From NCBI GenBank assembly GCA_025175895.1, contig JAKLTH010000284.1, forward strand, positions 45,615 to 109,614: a stretch of 64,000 nt of DNA, in the 5' to 3' direction. The notes under the pieces are model-generated. The model worked only from the letters and a program-made list of their open reading frames with translations. It made no database searches and was not told where the DNA came from. Positions 43,651-54,326 of the stretch are shown one piece after another; the stretch's first letter is position 1; the number at the start of each line of letters is the position of its first letter. The stretch comes from Wurfbainia villosa. Lineage: Eukaryota > Streptophyta > Magnoliopsida > Zingiberales > Zingiberaceae. A program made the translations under genes and the position numbers.

Positions 43651-44987
43651 TGATCACTACCATTTTATTGCATTATTTTGGTCCTTAATATCACCGTTTT
43701 AATCCTCTCGTGTGTTTATTTATCGATTATTTACATGTTTTATGAGTTGGATATATTTTTGGATCTTATTGTAAATTCTCCTAAATTTTGGACTTATATG
43801 CAAATTTTATCTTTGTTTGTAGGAGATCGAGATGAGCCATTGGACTAGACTCAAGTTGAATCAAATATGGCTTCATCTAGGGCTAGAAGGATTATTTCAA
43901 ACGTGATTAATCTGGACCTTTCACCAAGATCAGAAGCAGTTTAATCAAAGGGTTCAGATCTAGTCAATTCTAACCATCCGATGATATCTGATCGATTCTG
44001 AGTCATCTATCTAGATCTGAAGAGATCCGGTCTATACATTTAGATCCGGACATCTTATCCTTTCATCTAGATCCGGTCGATCGTGATTTTCCATTCAGAT
44101 TCAATAAGTTCCATTCATTAGAGATCGGAGCAATCTGGACCGTCCAATGTGATGGCTCGATCTGAGCCATTAATCTAAATCTGGAGCGATCCAACCCATG
44201 CATTGTGATCTACACATCTTGGCTGTTCATCCGGACTGTTGGATCTCGATCGTCCCTTCAGATTTATCAGATCCGTCCATCCAAAGTTGAATCGATTACC
44301 ACCGTTGGATGGAGCAGCTTAATTAAGCAAATAATAGATCCATCAAACCCTAGCTTAATTGGGTGGCCTTGATCAAGAGAGCATTGAATCAGATGGCTCA
44401 AAGAATTCATTTAATCAACATCTTCTCCTAGAAATCAGACGTAACCCCTCCTCGTGAGCGAGCGCCGGCGCCGCCGCCTGCTCCTCTCGCGCGACAACCA
44501 GCGGCGACGTCCCCTTCCTCGTGCGAGTGGCGATAGACAGTTCTTCCTCCTCGCGAGCGACAGCGGCAGATGTTTCTTCCTCGCGGGCGAGCGACGACGC
44601 CAAGCAGATCTTCCTCCACGCGATGGCGGCAGCTTCGGGCAGCATTTCCGGCGGCCCTTCCTTCCATCCATTCCTGCGGCAACCTTCATCCAAGCGGCTG
44701 CCGATGAGATGTTGGGATTCCAGCCAGCTCATTGGCAGCGCGTAGCAGATGAGATTCCAGGCTTTTCACCGGAGCTTCTAGATTGCCTAGCAACCAGAGC
44801 TGAGCTACCCTAGCTGGACGTGGTCGCAAAAGGCTGGGGTGACCTTATACTGTCGTGGTCGCGACAGCACCTATTCCAGCTCTGGCAGCCCTTGATTTGC
44901 CAATTTCCGACGGAAGCACTCCATTCCATCGTCGACGAAGAGTTTCAGCTTCTACTCCGGTTCCATCCCTTCCCGCAGTTCTGGAGT

Positions 44988-45058
44988 TCCATTGTAGTAT
45001 AGTGGTGAGTATACTCGGCTACAACCGAGAGACTCGGGTTCGATCCCCGACGGCGGAA
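44988..45058 (+). other. tRNA-Asp-like module a, LTR 1 of F
   Basis: 71 bp. The 5' strand TCCATTG and 3' strand CGGCGGA form an acceptor stem with one A-C mismatch. The A box TAGTATAGTGG is at 44995-45005. The anticodon stem is CTCGG/CCGAG with a loop of only 6 nt (CTACAA). The T arm is TCGGG-TTCGATC-CCCGA, and the B box GGTTCGATCCC at 45037-45047 matches the Pol III consensus. The D-arm half is the same as in tRNA-Asp. The short loop and lack of a GTC anticodon argue against a working tRNA. Confidence 0.75.
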
Positions 45059-45110
45059 CTACGAGCTGCTCCACCTTCACAGAGTCATCCATAGACTGTC
45101 AGATTCCGGT

Positions 45111-45181
45111 GTCGTTGTAGTATAGTGGTGAGTATACTCGGCTTCCGAGAGACCCGAGTTCGGATCCCGACAACTACACCA
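45111..45181 (+). other. tRNA-Asp-like module b, LTR 1 of F
   Basis: 71 bp. Its 5' 20 bases, GTCGTTGTAGTATAGTGGTG, are those of tRNA-Asp. The acceptor partner CAACTAC pairs at 6 of 7 positions and is followed by A and CCA (45178-45181). The anticodon arm has shrunk to CTCGG-CTT-CCGAG. The B-box region GAGTTCGGATCC has one extra base. Not a functional tRNA gene, but clearly derived from or convergent on one. Confidence 0.75.
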
Positions 45182-46062
45182 GACTTCGACAGTTCCGCAC
45201 CATCCACCGGAGAAAAGGGCTCACTTCATCCATCAATTTAGCACTTGTCGGAGGATTTCCGGCAAGGATCCAGCCATATCATCAACCGGAGGAGTTGTTC
45301 GGATTATCGTCATTATCGTGGAGTGATCGGTGGTTATATTTGGATTTTGATCCATTGATTTGGATGTTTATCTTGTTTTATTGCATTGTTTGTTTACTTT
45401 ACGTTATGTTTGGATTCACGAATTGAACTTATCAAAAACCATCAAAATTGTTGTTGTAGTTGACTTGTAGTTAGTTTGTAGTTTAATTGTAGTCTAATTT
45501 ATAGTTAGTTTGTAGTTGTCTTGTAGTTTACATTGTAGCTATTTCGTAGTTTGACTTAGAGTAATTAGTAGTTTCATTTGGTAGTTTAGTTGTAGTTTAA
45601 TTATGATGCTTAGCTTAATTAATTGTTAGTTTGATTACTTATCTATTTTAGTGTTAATTTCATTAGTTAGACATGTTTAATAGTAAGTTAGATTTATTTC
45701 ATGTTTTCCTTTATACACATGTTAGTTTGCATTTGACTTGTTGTTCAATTTCCTGCACTGTCTTTATGTTTTCGAATGCTTTCTTTTGCATGCTTAGTTT
45801 AGATCTTCTTTAATTTCATTGTCATCTTAGTTAGTTAGATTAATGCTTTAATTACCTGCATTGTCTTTCATTCAGTAGGATTAGTCTTGTAAATTCCTAA
45901 CCCCCATTTAGTAGGATTAGCAATAATTAGAAATCCTAAGTTTACTATTCTGTCGATTACACTCATTGGGAAACGATCCGTGTCATTCACTATGCTATAT
46001 TAGTGTAGAGGGGGTTCGGTAATTAATTTGAAACGGTACCATGACACAATTCGCCGTTATCA

Positions 46063-46126
46063 AAATTTGGCGTCGTTGCCGGGGAGTGTAATGATGCTTA
46101 GTAAACTTAGGATTACTTTCCCATTT

Positions 46127-46164
<38 letters not shown>

Positions 46165-48437
46165 CTTCATTCTTTCATTTTCTATATATCCATGTATTTT
46201 TTCATGTCTACTTCCTATGTCTTTTGATTTATTTGTTGGTGTTTTAGGAAAGATCAGGAATTCTCTTTTCTGAGAAACATGGATCTTTATAATCAGTAGT
46301 ATAGAGACTACGGTGATAGTTAGCATCATTGATCAAACAACTAGATCAAATTGCAACATCCTTCAGGCAGATGTTGCACAAGAGTTCATTCAGCCTCTGG
46401 CAAAGACCACTTCTGTGGATATCGATGCACTTAGGGAGATGGATTATGGAGCGAGTGATAGACATACTACTCCACAGGACTCCTATGAACCATTGTGCTG
46501 TGATGTGATTTTAGATGCTGATGGATGTGATTTCATTGATGAAGTTGCTGTTGTTTCAGATGTTGAGGATGTTGACACAGGAGTGGTGGATAGCTGGACA
46601 CCCCCAGACTGGACACTCCCACCTGAGATAGAGTCACCAAGAAGTTGCTGATGAAAGCCCTAACAACAAATGTAGTAATCCAACACCAAGGTTGGATACT
46701 TTTTTTGATCGCCTCTGACCACCAGAGAGTATATATGATGAGGCGATGATCATTTCGGAGGGAGCAACATGGAACTACCTCGATCACATCAAGAGAGCAC
46801 TCACCTCCATCCGATCCATTCCACTCCTAGCCTGGATATTCTTACTGAATCGCCTCCAACTGCCAGGACCTCAGGGGAGTTTGTTCTATCCCATCTACCT
46901 TTCTTTTCATTGTATATACACTTCTTTCACTTCATTTTACTTTATTTGTTTTCGTTTTAGTTGTTATGTTTCGTTTGTTGAGTTTTTGTTTTGTCGATGC
47001 TTTCAAATAAATTTCCTATGCATTCTTTTATATCATCTTAGAAGTCGTGAAAGCTAGTTAAATTTAATTGTCGAGTTTTGGGGATTTATTATCATGAATG
47101 GATTATTTGATTGCATATGGTTACTCCTTGGTGATGGATTCTATATTGATATATTAAGATGATTTTTTTCCATTCCTAGTGAGGATTGTGCCTGTTTTTA
47201 TTGCTTGTGTGTGGTGCACTTGTGGTTATTATAACTCTAGAACTTGCTTTAATTCTTTCGAGACCATACAACCATAGGTGTACATGATTATTATGAAGGC
47301 AATCTTACTGGTTTTTCTTCACTACTTTTGTTGTCACATGTTACTTAAATAATTTCCTTATCATACGTCATGCTATGTTCATTATTCATTCTATTGTCTT
47401 TCTATCCCTGCATTTTCATTTTGTCATTTTTTTCTCCATTTCTATTCTTGGATGTGGAATATTGGATGTTTCATGATGAGTTTTTGCCCGGGATGGACAA
47501 AAGTTTAAGTGTGGGGGAGAGAGTAACTCAAGAGAATTTAATATAAGCATAGGCATGTCGTGCTTGATCACCATGGACAAGTCGTGTTTTTATTTTTATA
47601 GCTAAACTTGATGTTTTAGAGTATATGAAAGTGTACTGCATGTCAAGAAAAAAAATGAAAAAAAAAATTGAAAAAAAGTAAGAAAAAAAAAGGAAAAATT
47701 TGGAAAAAAAGAACATTTGGCAAAAAAAAAAAAAAAACTTTGACATGTTGTGCAGTTTTTTATCTGTGTGATAGTATTTTGTGATAGACATCCCTTATTA
47801 CAACTATTGAGAGAGTTATTTGATATCATATCTGGACTTGTATTGTGAATGTGATAGGGGTTGTTTACATGTTTAGTGGATGGTAAAATGCTAGCTTGGA
47901 TGAAAACTTTTAGGGCACTATTTTCTTGTATTCATCTATGTAGCATTCCAGTATTTCCATATCTCCTTGCATTTCTATAGCTATTTCATGTTTTACCTTT
48001 CTTTCCTTTCACACATATTGTCATTTCCCTTGCATTCATGTTTCCCTTACATTCCTAATAAGCCTTCAGCGATTGTGTATTCTTATGTGTATATAGTGGT
48101 GAAGATAGAAGAAAAGTAAGCATATGGTAGTGCATAAACCATAAGTAGCTTGAGTGAACTCCACTATTATATGCTTATGAGAGCGAGAGAAACCATCACG
48201 CATCTTGTGAGGCTTAATCATTCTTAGTTTATTCATGATGTATTGAAGTTACCATGTTTGTTAACCTGTGTAGGATTTGAGTCCATGATTGCTTGAGTCT
48301 TTAAGAGTTGACAATCCTAGGTAACTTTCTTTCACGATTTTCTATGTATGCTTGGGAATTGCTAGGAAAATATACTTTCAGTTTACTTTTAATTTTCTTT
48401 GCTTGCTCAGGACGCGCAAGAATAAGAGTGGGGGAAT
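46063..48437 (+). other. Non-coding interior of element F
   Basis: A (TA)n run at 46129-46160. A short frame at 46313-46651 (112 codons, acidic, no recognised domain) may be a leftover of the parent's first ORF. GTTTAAGTGTGGGGGAGAG (about 47502-47520) and GAGTGGGGGAAT (48426-48437) are purine tracts, the second directly before LTR 2. An A-rich stretch with G spacers lies at 47645-47735. No protease, RT, integrase or RNase H motif is found on either strand. Confidence 0.7.
46068..46084 (+). other. Primer-binding site of F (tRNA-Asp type)
   Basis: TGGCGTCGTTGCCGGGG begins 5 bp after LTR 1. It is complementary to the 3' end of tRNA-Asp (CCCCGGCAACG.CGCCA) except at one position. Confidence 0.8.
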
Positions 48438-49790
48438 TGATCACTACCATTTTATTGCATTATTTTGGTCCTTAATATCACCGTTTTAATCCTCTCGTGT
48501 GCTTATTTATCGATTATTTACATGTTTTATGAGTTGGATATATTTTTGAACCTTATTGTAAATTCTCCTAAATTTTGGACTTATATGCAAATTTTATCTT
48601 TGTTTGTAGGAGATCGAGATGAGCCACTGGACTAGAATCAAGTTGGATCAAATATGACTTCATCTAGGGATAGAAGGATTATTTCAAACGTGATTAATTT
48701 GGACCTTTCATCAAGATCAGAAGCAGTTTAATCAAAGGGTTCAGATCTAGTCAATCCTGACCATCCGATGAGATCTGATCGATTATGAGTCATCTGTCCA
48801 GATCTGAAGAGATCCGGTCTGTACATTTAGATCTGGACATCTTATCCTTTCATCTAGATCTGGTCGATCGTGATTTTCCATTCAGATTCAATCAGTTCCA
48901 TTCATTAGAGATCGGAGCAATCTGGACCGTCCAATGTGATGGCTCGATCTGAGCCATTAATCTGAATTTGGAGTGATCTGGTCCATGCATTGTGATCTAC
49001 ACATCTTGGTTGTTCATCCGGACCGTTGGATCTTGATCGTCCCTTCAGATTTATCAGATCCGTCCATCCAAAGTTGAATCGATTACCACCGTTGGATGGA
49101 GCAGCTTAATTAAGCAAATAATGGATCCATCAAACCCTAGCTTAATTGGGTGGCTGTGATCAAGAGAGTATTGAATCGGACGGCTCAAAGAATTCATTTA
49201 ATCAACATCTTCTCCGCAGAATCAGAACAAGAACCCCTCCTCGCGGCGGCGCCGGCTCGCCGCCGCTTCTCCTCGCGGTAAGCGAGCCCGGTGCCGCCGC
49301 CGCTCTCTCGCGGCGGCGATGGCGACGTCCCCTTCCTCGTGCGAGCGGCGGCAGACGGTTCTTCCTCCTCGCGAGCGACGATGACATATGCTTCTTCCTC
49401 GTGGGCGATCGACGACGGCGAGCAGTTCTTCCTCCATGCGGTGGCGGTAGCTTCGGGTAGCAGTTCCGGCGACCCTTCCTTCCGTCCATTCCGGCGGCAA
49501 CCTCCATCCAAGCGACTGTCGATAAGATGTTGGGATTGCCACGCGGCCAGCGTAGCGTAGAGAGATTCCGGGCTTTTCACCAAGGTGCAGATTGCAGCGG
49601 AGATGAGCTACCCTAGCTGGACGTGGTTGCAGAAGGCTGGGGTGACCTTATACTGTCGTGGTCCCAGCAACACCTATTCCAGCTCCGGCAGCCCTTAATT
49701 TGCCAATTTTCGACGGAAGCACTCCATTCCATCGCCGACGAAGAGTTTCAGCTTCTACTCCGGTTCCAACCCTTCCCGCAGTTCCAGAGT

Positions 49791-49861
49791 TCCGTTGTAG
49801 TATAGTGGTGAGTATACTCGGCTACAACCAAGAGACTCGGGTTCGGTCCCTGGCGGCGGAA
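49791..49861 (+). other. tRNA-Asp-like module a, LTR 2 of F
   Basis: The acceptor strands TCCGTTG and CGGCGGA pair at all 7 positions (two G-T wobbles), better than in LTR 1. A box TAGTATAGTGG intact. B box GGTTCGGTCCC has one change. The anticodon stem has one change (CTCGG/CCAAG). Confidence 0.7.
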
Positions 49862-49913
49862 CTACGGGCTGCTCCACCTTCACAGAGTCATCCATAGACT
49901 ATTAGATTCCGAT

Positions 49914-49984
49914 GTTGTTGTAGTATAGTGGTGATTATACTCGACTTCCGAGAGACCCGGATTCAGATCCCAACAACTACACCA
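49914..49984 (+). other. tRNA-Asp-like module b, LTR 2 of F
   Basis: The acceptor strands GTTGTTG and CAACTAC pair at 6 of 7 positions, counting one T-T mismatch, and are followed by A and CCA. A box TAGTATAGTGG intact. B-box region GATTCAGATCC degraded. Confidence 0.65.
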
Positions 49985-50865
49985 GACTTCAACAGTTCCG
50001 CACCATCCACCGGAGAAAAGGGCTCGCTTCATCCATCAATTCAGCACTTGTCGGAGGATTTCCGACAAGGATCCAGCCATATCATCCACCGGAGGAGTTG
50101 TTCGGATTGTCGTCTTCGTCGTGGAGTGATCGGTGGTTATATTTGGATTTTGATCCATTGATTTGGATGTTTATCTTATTTTATTGCATTGTTTGTTTAC
50201 TTTACGTTATGTTTGGATTCACGAATTGAACTTATCAAAAGCCCTCAAAATTGTTGTTGTAGTTGACTTGTAGTTAGTTTGTAGTTTAACTGTAGTCTAA
50301 TTTATAGTTAGTTTGTAGTTGTCTTGTAGTTTACTTTGTAGCTATTTCGTAGTTTGACTTAGAGTAATTAGTAGTTTCATTTGGTAGTTTAGTTGTAGTT
50401 TAATTATGATGCTTAGCTTAATTAATTGTTAGTTTGATTACTTATCTGTTTTAGTCTTAATTTCATTAGTTAGACATGTTTAATAGTAAGTTAGATTTAT
50501 TTCATGTTTTCCTTTATACACATGTTAGTTTGCATTTGACTTGTTGTTCAATTTCCTGTACTGTCTTTATGTTTTTGAATGCTTTCTTTTGCATGCTTAG
50601 TTTAGATCTTCTTTAATTTCATTGTCATCTTAGTTAGTTAAATTAATGCTTTAATTACCTGCATTGTCTTTCATTCAGTAGGATTAGTCTTGTAAATTTC
50701 TAACCCCCATTCAGTAGGATTAGCAATAATTAGAAATCCTAAGTTTACTATTCTGTCGATTACACTCGTTGGGAAACTATCCGGGCCATTCACTATGCTA
50801 TATTAGTGTAGAGGGGGTTCGGTAATTAATTTGAAACGATACCACGACACAATTCGCCGTTATCA

Positions 50866-51690
50866 AACACCTCAATAAAATGGGATGGTGGAAAGGAAAA
50901 ATCGTGTCCTACAAGAAGCCGCTAGGACTATACTTAATGAATACTTATTATCTAGCTACTTGTGGGTGGAAGCGGTTAATAACACTTGCTATATCCAAAA
51001 TAGAGTCCAAATCCATAGGTTTTTAGGAAAAACTCCATTTGAATTATGGAATGGCTCAATTCTAACAATTCACTACTTTAGGGTCTTTGGATGTAAAACC
51101 TATATCTTAAATACCAAAGACAATTTGGGGAAATTTGAGTCCAAAGCGGATGAGGGAATCCTAGTTGGATACTCATCCACTAGTAGGGGCTATAGAGTAT
51201 ATAACAAAAGAACCCAAATAGTTGAGGAGTCTTCAAATGTTCAATTTGATGAAACCTCTACTACTTACCCTAGGAAATCCCCCATTGATGATGATATCAA
51301 TGATAAAAATCAAGAAATTACTCAAAAATTCAAAACATGACCTTAGGGGGTAATAATCAAGGGGGAGAACTAGAGAGTAATAATCAAGGGGGAGCAAGAG
51401 GAGATTCAGATGATGAAAAGAGGATTGAAGATAATCATGATCAAAATCAATTCAATACACCTCCTAGAACATTAAGAATTAATCAAAACCATCCTCTTGA
51501 TCAAGTTGTAGGAGAATTATCTCAAGGTGTTAGAACTAGGTCATTCCATAGAACTTCCTCTAGTCACATAGCTCTTATCTCCCAAATTGAGCCCAAAACA
51601 ATCAATGATGCATTACTTGATCCGGATTGGATCTTAGCAATGCAAGATGAATTGGCTCAATTTGAAAGGAGTCAAGTATGAGAGTTAGTT
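50866..51690 (+). pseudogene. Integrase second half and RT start of element E
   Basis: Resumes directly after F with a stop-containing PQ*NG box, then MVERKNRVLQEAARTILNEY (catalytic Glu), FRVFGCKTYILN, VGYSSTSRGYRVYN, a Ser/Asn/Gly-rich linker with NNQGGELESNNQGGARG, NHPLDQVVGE, and the start of RT (PKTINDALLDPDWILAMQDEL). The frame shifts near 51340, and Trp is TGA at 51679-51681. Confidence 0.8.
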
Positions 51691-52290
51691 CCTAGACCCA
51701 ATGATAGTACCATCATTACTACAAGATGGGTCTTTAGGAACAAACTAGATGATCAAGGCAATATAACTAGGAATAAGGCAAGATTAGTTGCAAGGGGCTT
51801 CAATCAAGTTGAAGGACTTGATTCTGATGAAACATATGCCCCGGTTGCTAGGTTAGAATCCATTAGAATTCTATTAGGATATACCTTCTACATGAGTTTT
51901 AAACTCCATCAAATGGATGTAAAATCGGCATTCCTAAATGGGTTCATTAAGGAAGAGGTATATGTAGAACAACCTCCCGGGTTTGAAAATATATATTACC
52001 CTAACCATGTATACAAGCTTAGAAAAGCCTTATACGGATTAAAACAAGCTCCCCGGGCTTGGTATGAAAGATTGTCATCTTTCTTAGTGTCTAAAGGATT
52101 TAGAAGGGGTAAAATAGATCCAACTCTCTTTATTAAATCAAAATCAAAGGATATATTTGTAGCCCAAGTATATATAGATGACATAATTTTTGGGTCAACC
52201 AATGATGAACTCCTTCAAGATTTCATCAAAAATATAGAAAATAAATTTGAAATGAGTCTAGTTGAAGAATTGAATTCTTCTTAGGTTTAC
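51682..52290 (+). pseudogene. Reverse transcriptase of element E
   Basis: The RT core is nearly continuous: TRWVFRNKLDDQG, ARLVARGFNQVEGLDSDETY, HQMDVKSAFLNGFIKEEVYV, LYGLKQAPRAWYERL and catalytic YIDDIIFGS (Val of YVDD replaced by Ile). A one-base shift at about 52276 ends the frame before FFLGLQVKQT. Confidence 0.8.
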
Positions 52291-53114
52291 AAGTCAAACA
52301 AACAAATGAAGAAAACTATGTATACCGAACCAAATATGCTAAAGAAATGATCAAGAAATTTGGTTTGGAAGATGCTAAGGAAGTTTCAACTCCCATGGCA
52401 ACCAATGCAAAAATAGATAATGATCATAAAGGAAAATCAATTGACCTTAAGATATATAGGAGCATGATTGGTAGTCTTTTATACTTAACCGCTAGTAGAC
52501 CCGATATTTTATTTGCGGTAGGTATGTGTGCAAGATACCAATCTTGTGCCAAAGAGTCCCATTTAGTGGCCGTTAAGAGAATTCTAAGATATATCAAAGG
52601 CACACTAAATGTAGGACTTTGGTACTCTAGGACTAAGTCTTTTGATTTGGTTGGGTACACCGACTCCGACTATGTGGGTTGCAAGTTGGACCGGAAGAGT
52701 ACTAGCGGTGGATGCCAATTTCTTGGATCCTCCCTAGTGAGTTGTAGTAGTAGAAAGCAACCTTGTGTTGCTTTGTCAACTACCGAGGTCGAATATGTGG
52801 CTATGGATGGTTGTGTGACTCAATTACTTAGGATGAGACACACTTTAGAAGATTATGAGCTACATTACTCCAATGTCAAAGTTTATTGTGATAATGTGAG
52901 TACCATAAATTTGATCAAAAATCCTGTACATCATGCTAGGACTAAGTACATTGAAGTGAAGCATCACTTCATTAGAGATCATGTGGCTAAGGGGGATATT
53001 AAACTCAATTACATAGAATCCAAGTCCAACCTAGCCGACATTTTCACCAAGGCTCTCCTCGAAGCGGAGTATTCATCACTAAGGAGAGAACTTGGGATGT
53101 GCTTAGTAGAATAG
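52276..53114 (+). pseudogene. RT end and RNase H of element E
   Basis: FLGLQVKQTNEENYVYRTKY leads into the frame 52347-53114: YRSMIGSLLYLTASRPDILF, GYTDSDYVGCKLDRKSTSGG, STTEVEYVAMDGCVTQLL, VYCDNVSTINLIKNPVHHAR and IEVKHHFIRDHVAKG, ending LGMCLVE. The RNase H domain has no internal stop, though Ala of the usual TEAEY is Val. Confidence 0.8.
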
Positions 53115-53165
53115 AGGTTTAGTCTTGCATGATCCTATAGAAACTCTTGGACTATACCTTTAAGA

Positions 53166-53228
53166 ATCTCACAAAATACTTAAGAAACCATGATTTTTGT
53201 ATTGAGCCACTTAGACAACATGTGAGAT
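53166..53228 (+). other. Conserved hairpin downstream of pol (element E)
   Basis: Arms ATCTCACA (53166-53173) and TGTGAGAT (53221-53228) pair perfectly, 51 bases after the pol stop. GTTAGG follows the 3' arm as in SIRE-B. Confidence 0.55.
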
Positions 53229-53983
53229 GTTAGGAAGATGCATTTGGTTCATCATGTTTGTTATGATACATTATTATAAACCAAAGTGTCATCTAGAGAC
53301 ATTAATCCTTCATTGAACCAATCATTAGGAAGGCTTATGCACAATTTATGTGCATATAGATCTAAGAATATGATTGGAAATGTCAAACAAAATATAATTT
53401 AAATTATGTTTATCATACTTTGAAAAACAGTTTTCAATTGCTAAGCAAAAGTGATACAAAGTTTGCAAAATACTTAAAGCTTTTGCTAGTTTTTAAAATT
53501 GTATCATTTTTGAAATATGGAAAATATATATTTTTCAAATTATTTTTCCTTGATAGAAAATTATTTCAGAAATGTGTATGCAAAATTTCGTGATTTTTCG
53601 ATATTTCTTGAATTTTTGGCGTATTTATGAAGTTGGGCAGAAAATGACATTTCGGGTGTGGCAGTCGACTGCGTCAGATTTCAATCGACAACCACTCTGA
53701 TTTTTCTGCAAATCAGCCCTATTTCTTGGTCTTAAGTGTACTCATAAGTGTCCTAACCCTACGGTATGTTAACTTAAGTAATTAAAAGGGTATAGGACTG
53801 ATTGATGCATTGTTTTAGGGGGAGATTCATAGTAAAATCTTTTCATCTCCTAAATTTATATTGTTGGTGCAAAGTTAGGAAATAGTTTCATACTTCTTGT
53901 TTATGCTTTGCTCCACATGCTATTCGCACATAAGAACCATGTCTTGGATTAATGTTTAGGATTGAGAGCTTAAACTTTCCGCT

Positions 53984-54123
53984 TCAAAACTGCCCTGAAA
54001 TTAAGCCTGGCCAAACTGCCCTGGCGAAACTGCCCTGGCCAAACTACCCTGGCAAAACTGCCTTGGCGAAATTGCCCTGGCAAAACTGCCCTGGCAAAAT
54101 CGCCCTGGCAAAACTGCCCTGGC
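53984..54123 (+). repeat. 14-bp minisatellite (cAAACTGCCCTGGc), about 10 units
   Basis: Ten consecutive units of the form CAAAACTGCCCTGG with C/G or A/G variation at the junction. It lies in the untranslated 3' region of E. Translated it gives PGKTALAKLPW-like repeats, but no start or domain supports coding. Confidence 0.85.
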
Positions 54124-54326
54124 TTAACCTTAGTTCAAGACATAATCAATTCAATTCTTTCATGAATATGAATCCTTCTCTTTTTGATGTATGTCAAAGG
54201 GGGAGAAGGAAGATTTAAGTTAGAATTCACATTGATATATGATGATATATAATATATGATGTTTATTTCTGAGAATATTTGAAGACCTAACTTAAATGAT
54301 TGCCAAACATCAAAAAGAGAGAGATT

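Larger units (their letters stand above)
43651..46062 (+). repeat. LTR 1 (5') of element F
   Basis: 2412 bp, starting TGATCACTACC and ending GCCGTTATCA. Regions: an AT-rich start; a block rich in GATCCG/GATCTG words (43920-44300); a GC-rich CpG block (44440-44720); two tRNA-Asp-like modules (44988-45058 and 45111-45181); a TTGTAGTTAGTTTGTAG-type T-rich repeat (45450-45620); and the end. Frames over the CpG block overlap on both strands and are not genes. Confidence 0.85.
43651..50865 (+). mobile_element. Large non-autonomous LTR element F (LARD-like) with tRNA-Asp-like modules in its LTRs
   Basis: The 7215-bp element is inserted in the integrase of E. Flanks AACAT (43646-43650) and AACAC (50866-50870) are a 5-bp target duplication with one change. 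LTRs are 43651-46062 (2412 bp) and 48438-50865 (2428 bp), with ends TGATCACTACC ... GCCGTTATCA. The 2375-bp interior has a tRNA-Asp-type PBS and purine tracts but no gag or pol domain. Long LTRs and a non-coding interior fit a LARD-type derivative. The PBS type is used by Athila-like Ty3/gypsy elements, which suggests, without proving, a gypsy parent. Confidence 0.85.
48438..50865 (+). repeat. LTR 2 (3') of element F
   Basis: 2428 bp, aligned with LTR 1 end to end with scattered substitutions. The CpG block (49225-49500) differs most. Both tRNA-like modules are kept, at 49791-49861 and 49914-49984. Confidence 0.85.
53115..54326 (+). other. 3' untranslated region of element E
   Basis: Non-coding. 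It contains the hairpin (53166-53228), an AT-rich stretch, a 14-bp minisatellite (53984-54123), purine tracts at 53817-53827 (TTAGGGGGAGA) and 54197-54212 (AAAGGGGGAGAAGG), and AAAAAGAGAGAGAT just before the 3' LTR. Confidence 0.7.

Noticed and set aside
44415..44813. Several overlapping Arg/Ala-rich open frames on both strands, also at 49146-49583
   Set aside because: They overlap in many frames over a CpG-rich part of the F LTRs. The low stop frequency is a composition effect, and no domain is recognisable.
46129..46160. (TA)n tract as a regulatory signal
   Set aside because: An ordinary microsatellite, with nothing to tie it to a promoter.
46313..46651. 112-codon acidic frame inside F as a real gene
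   Set aside because: No recognised domain and no relative to compare. It could be a leftover of a parent ORF, so it is mentioned only inside the interior of F.
44988..49984. Four functional tRNA-Asp genes
   Set aside because: The anticodon loops are 3 or 6 nt, no GTC anticodon is present, and the modules lie inside LTRs. They are annotated as tRNA-like modules only.
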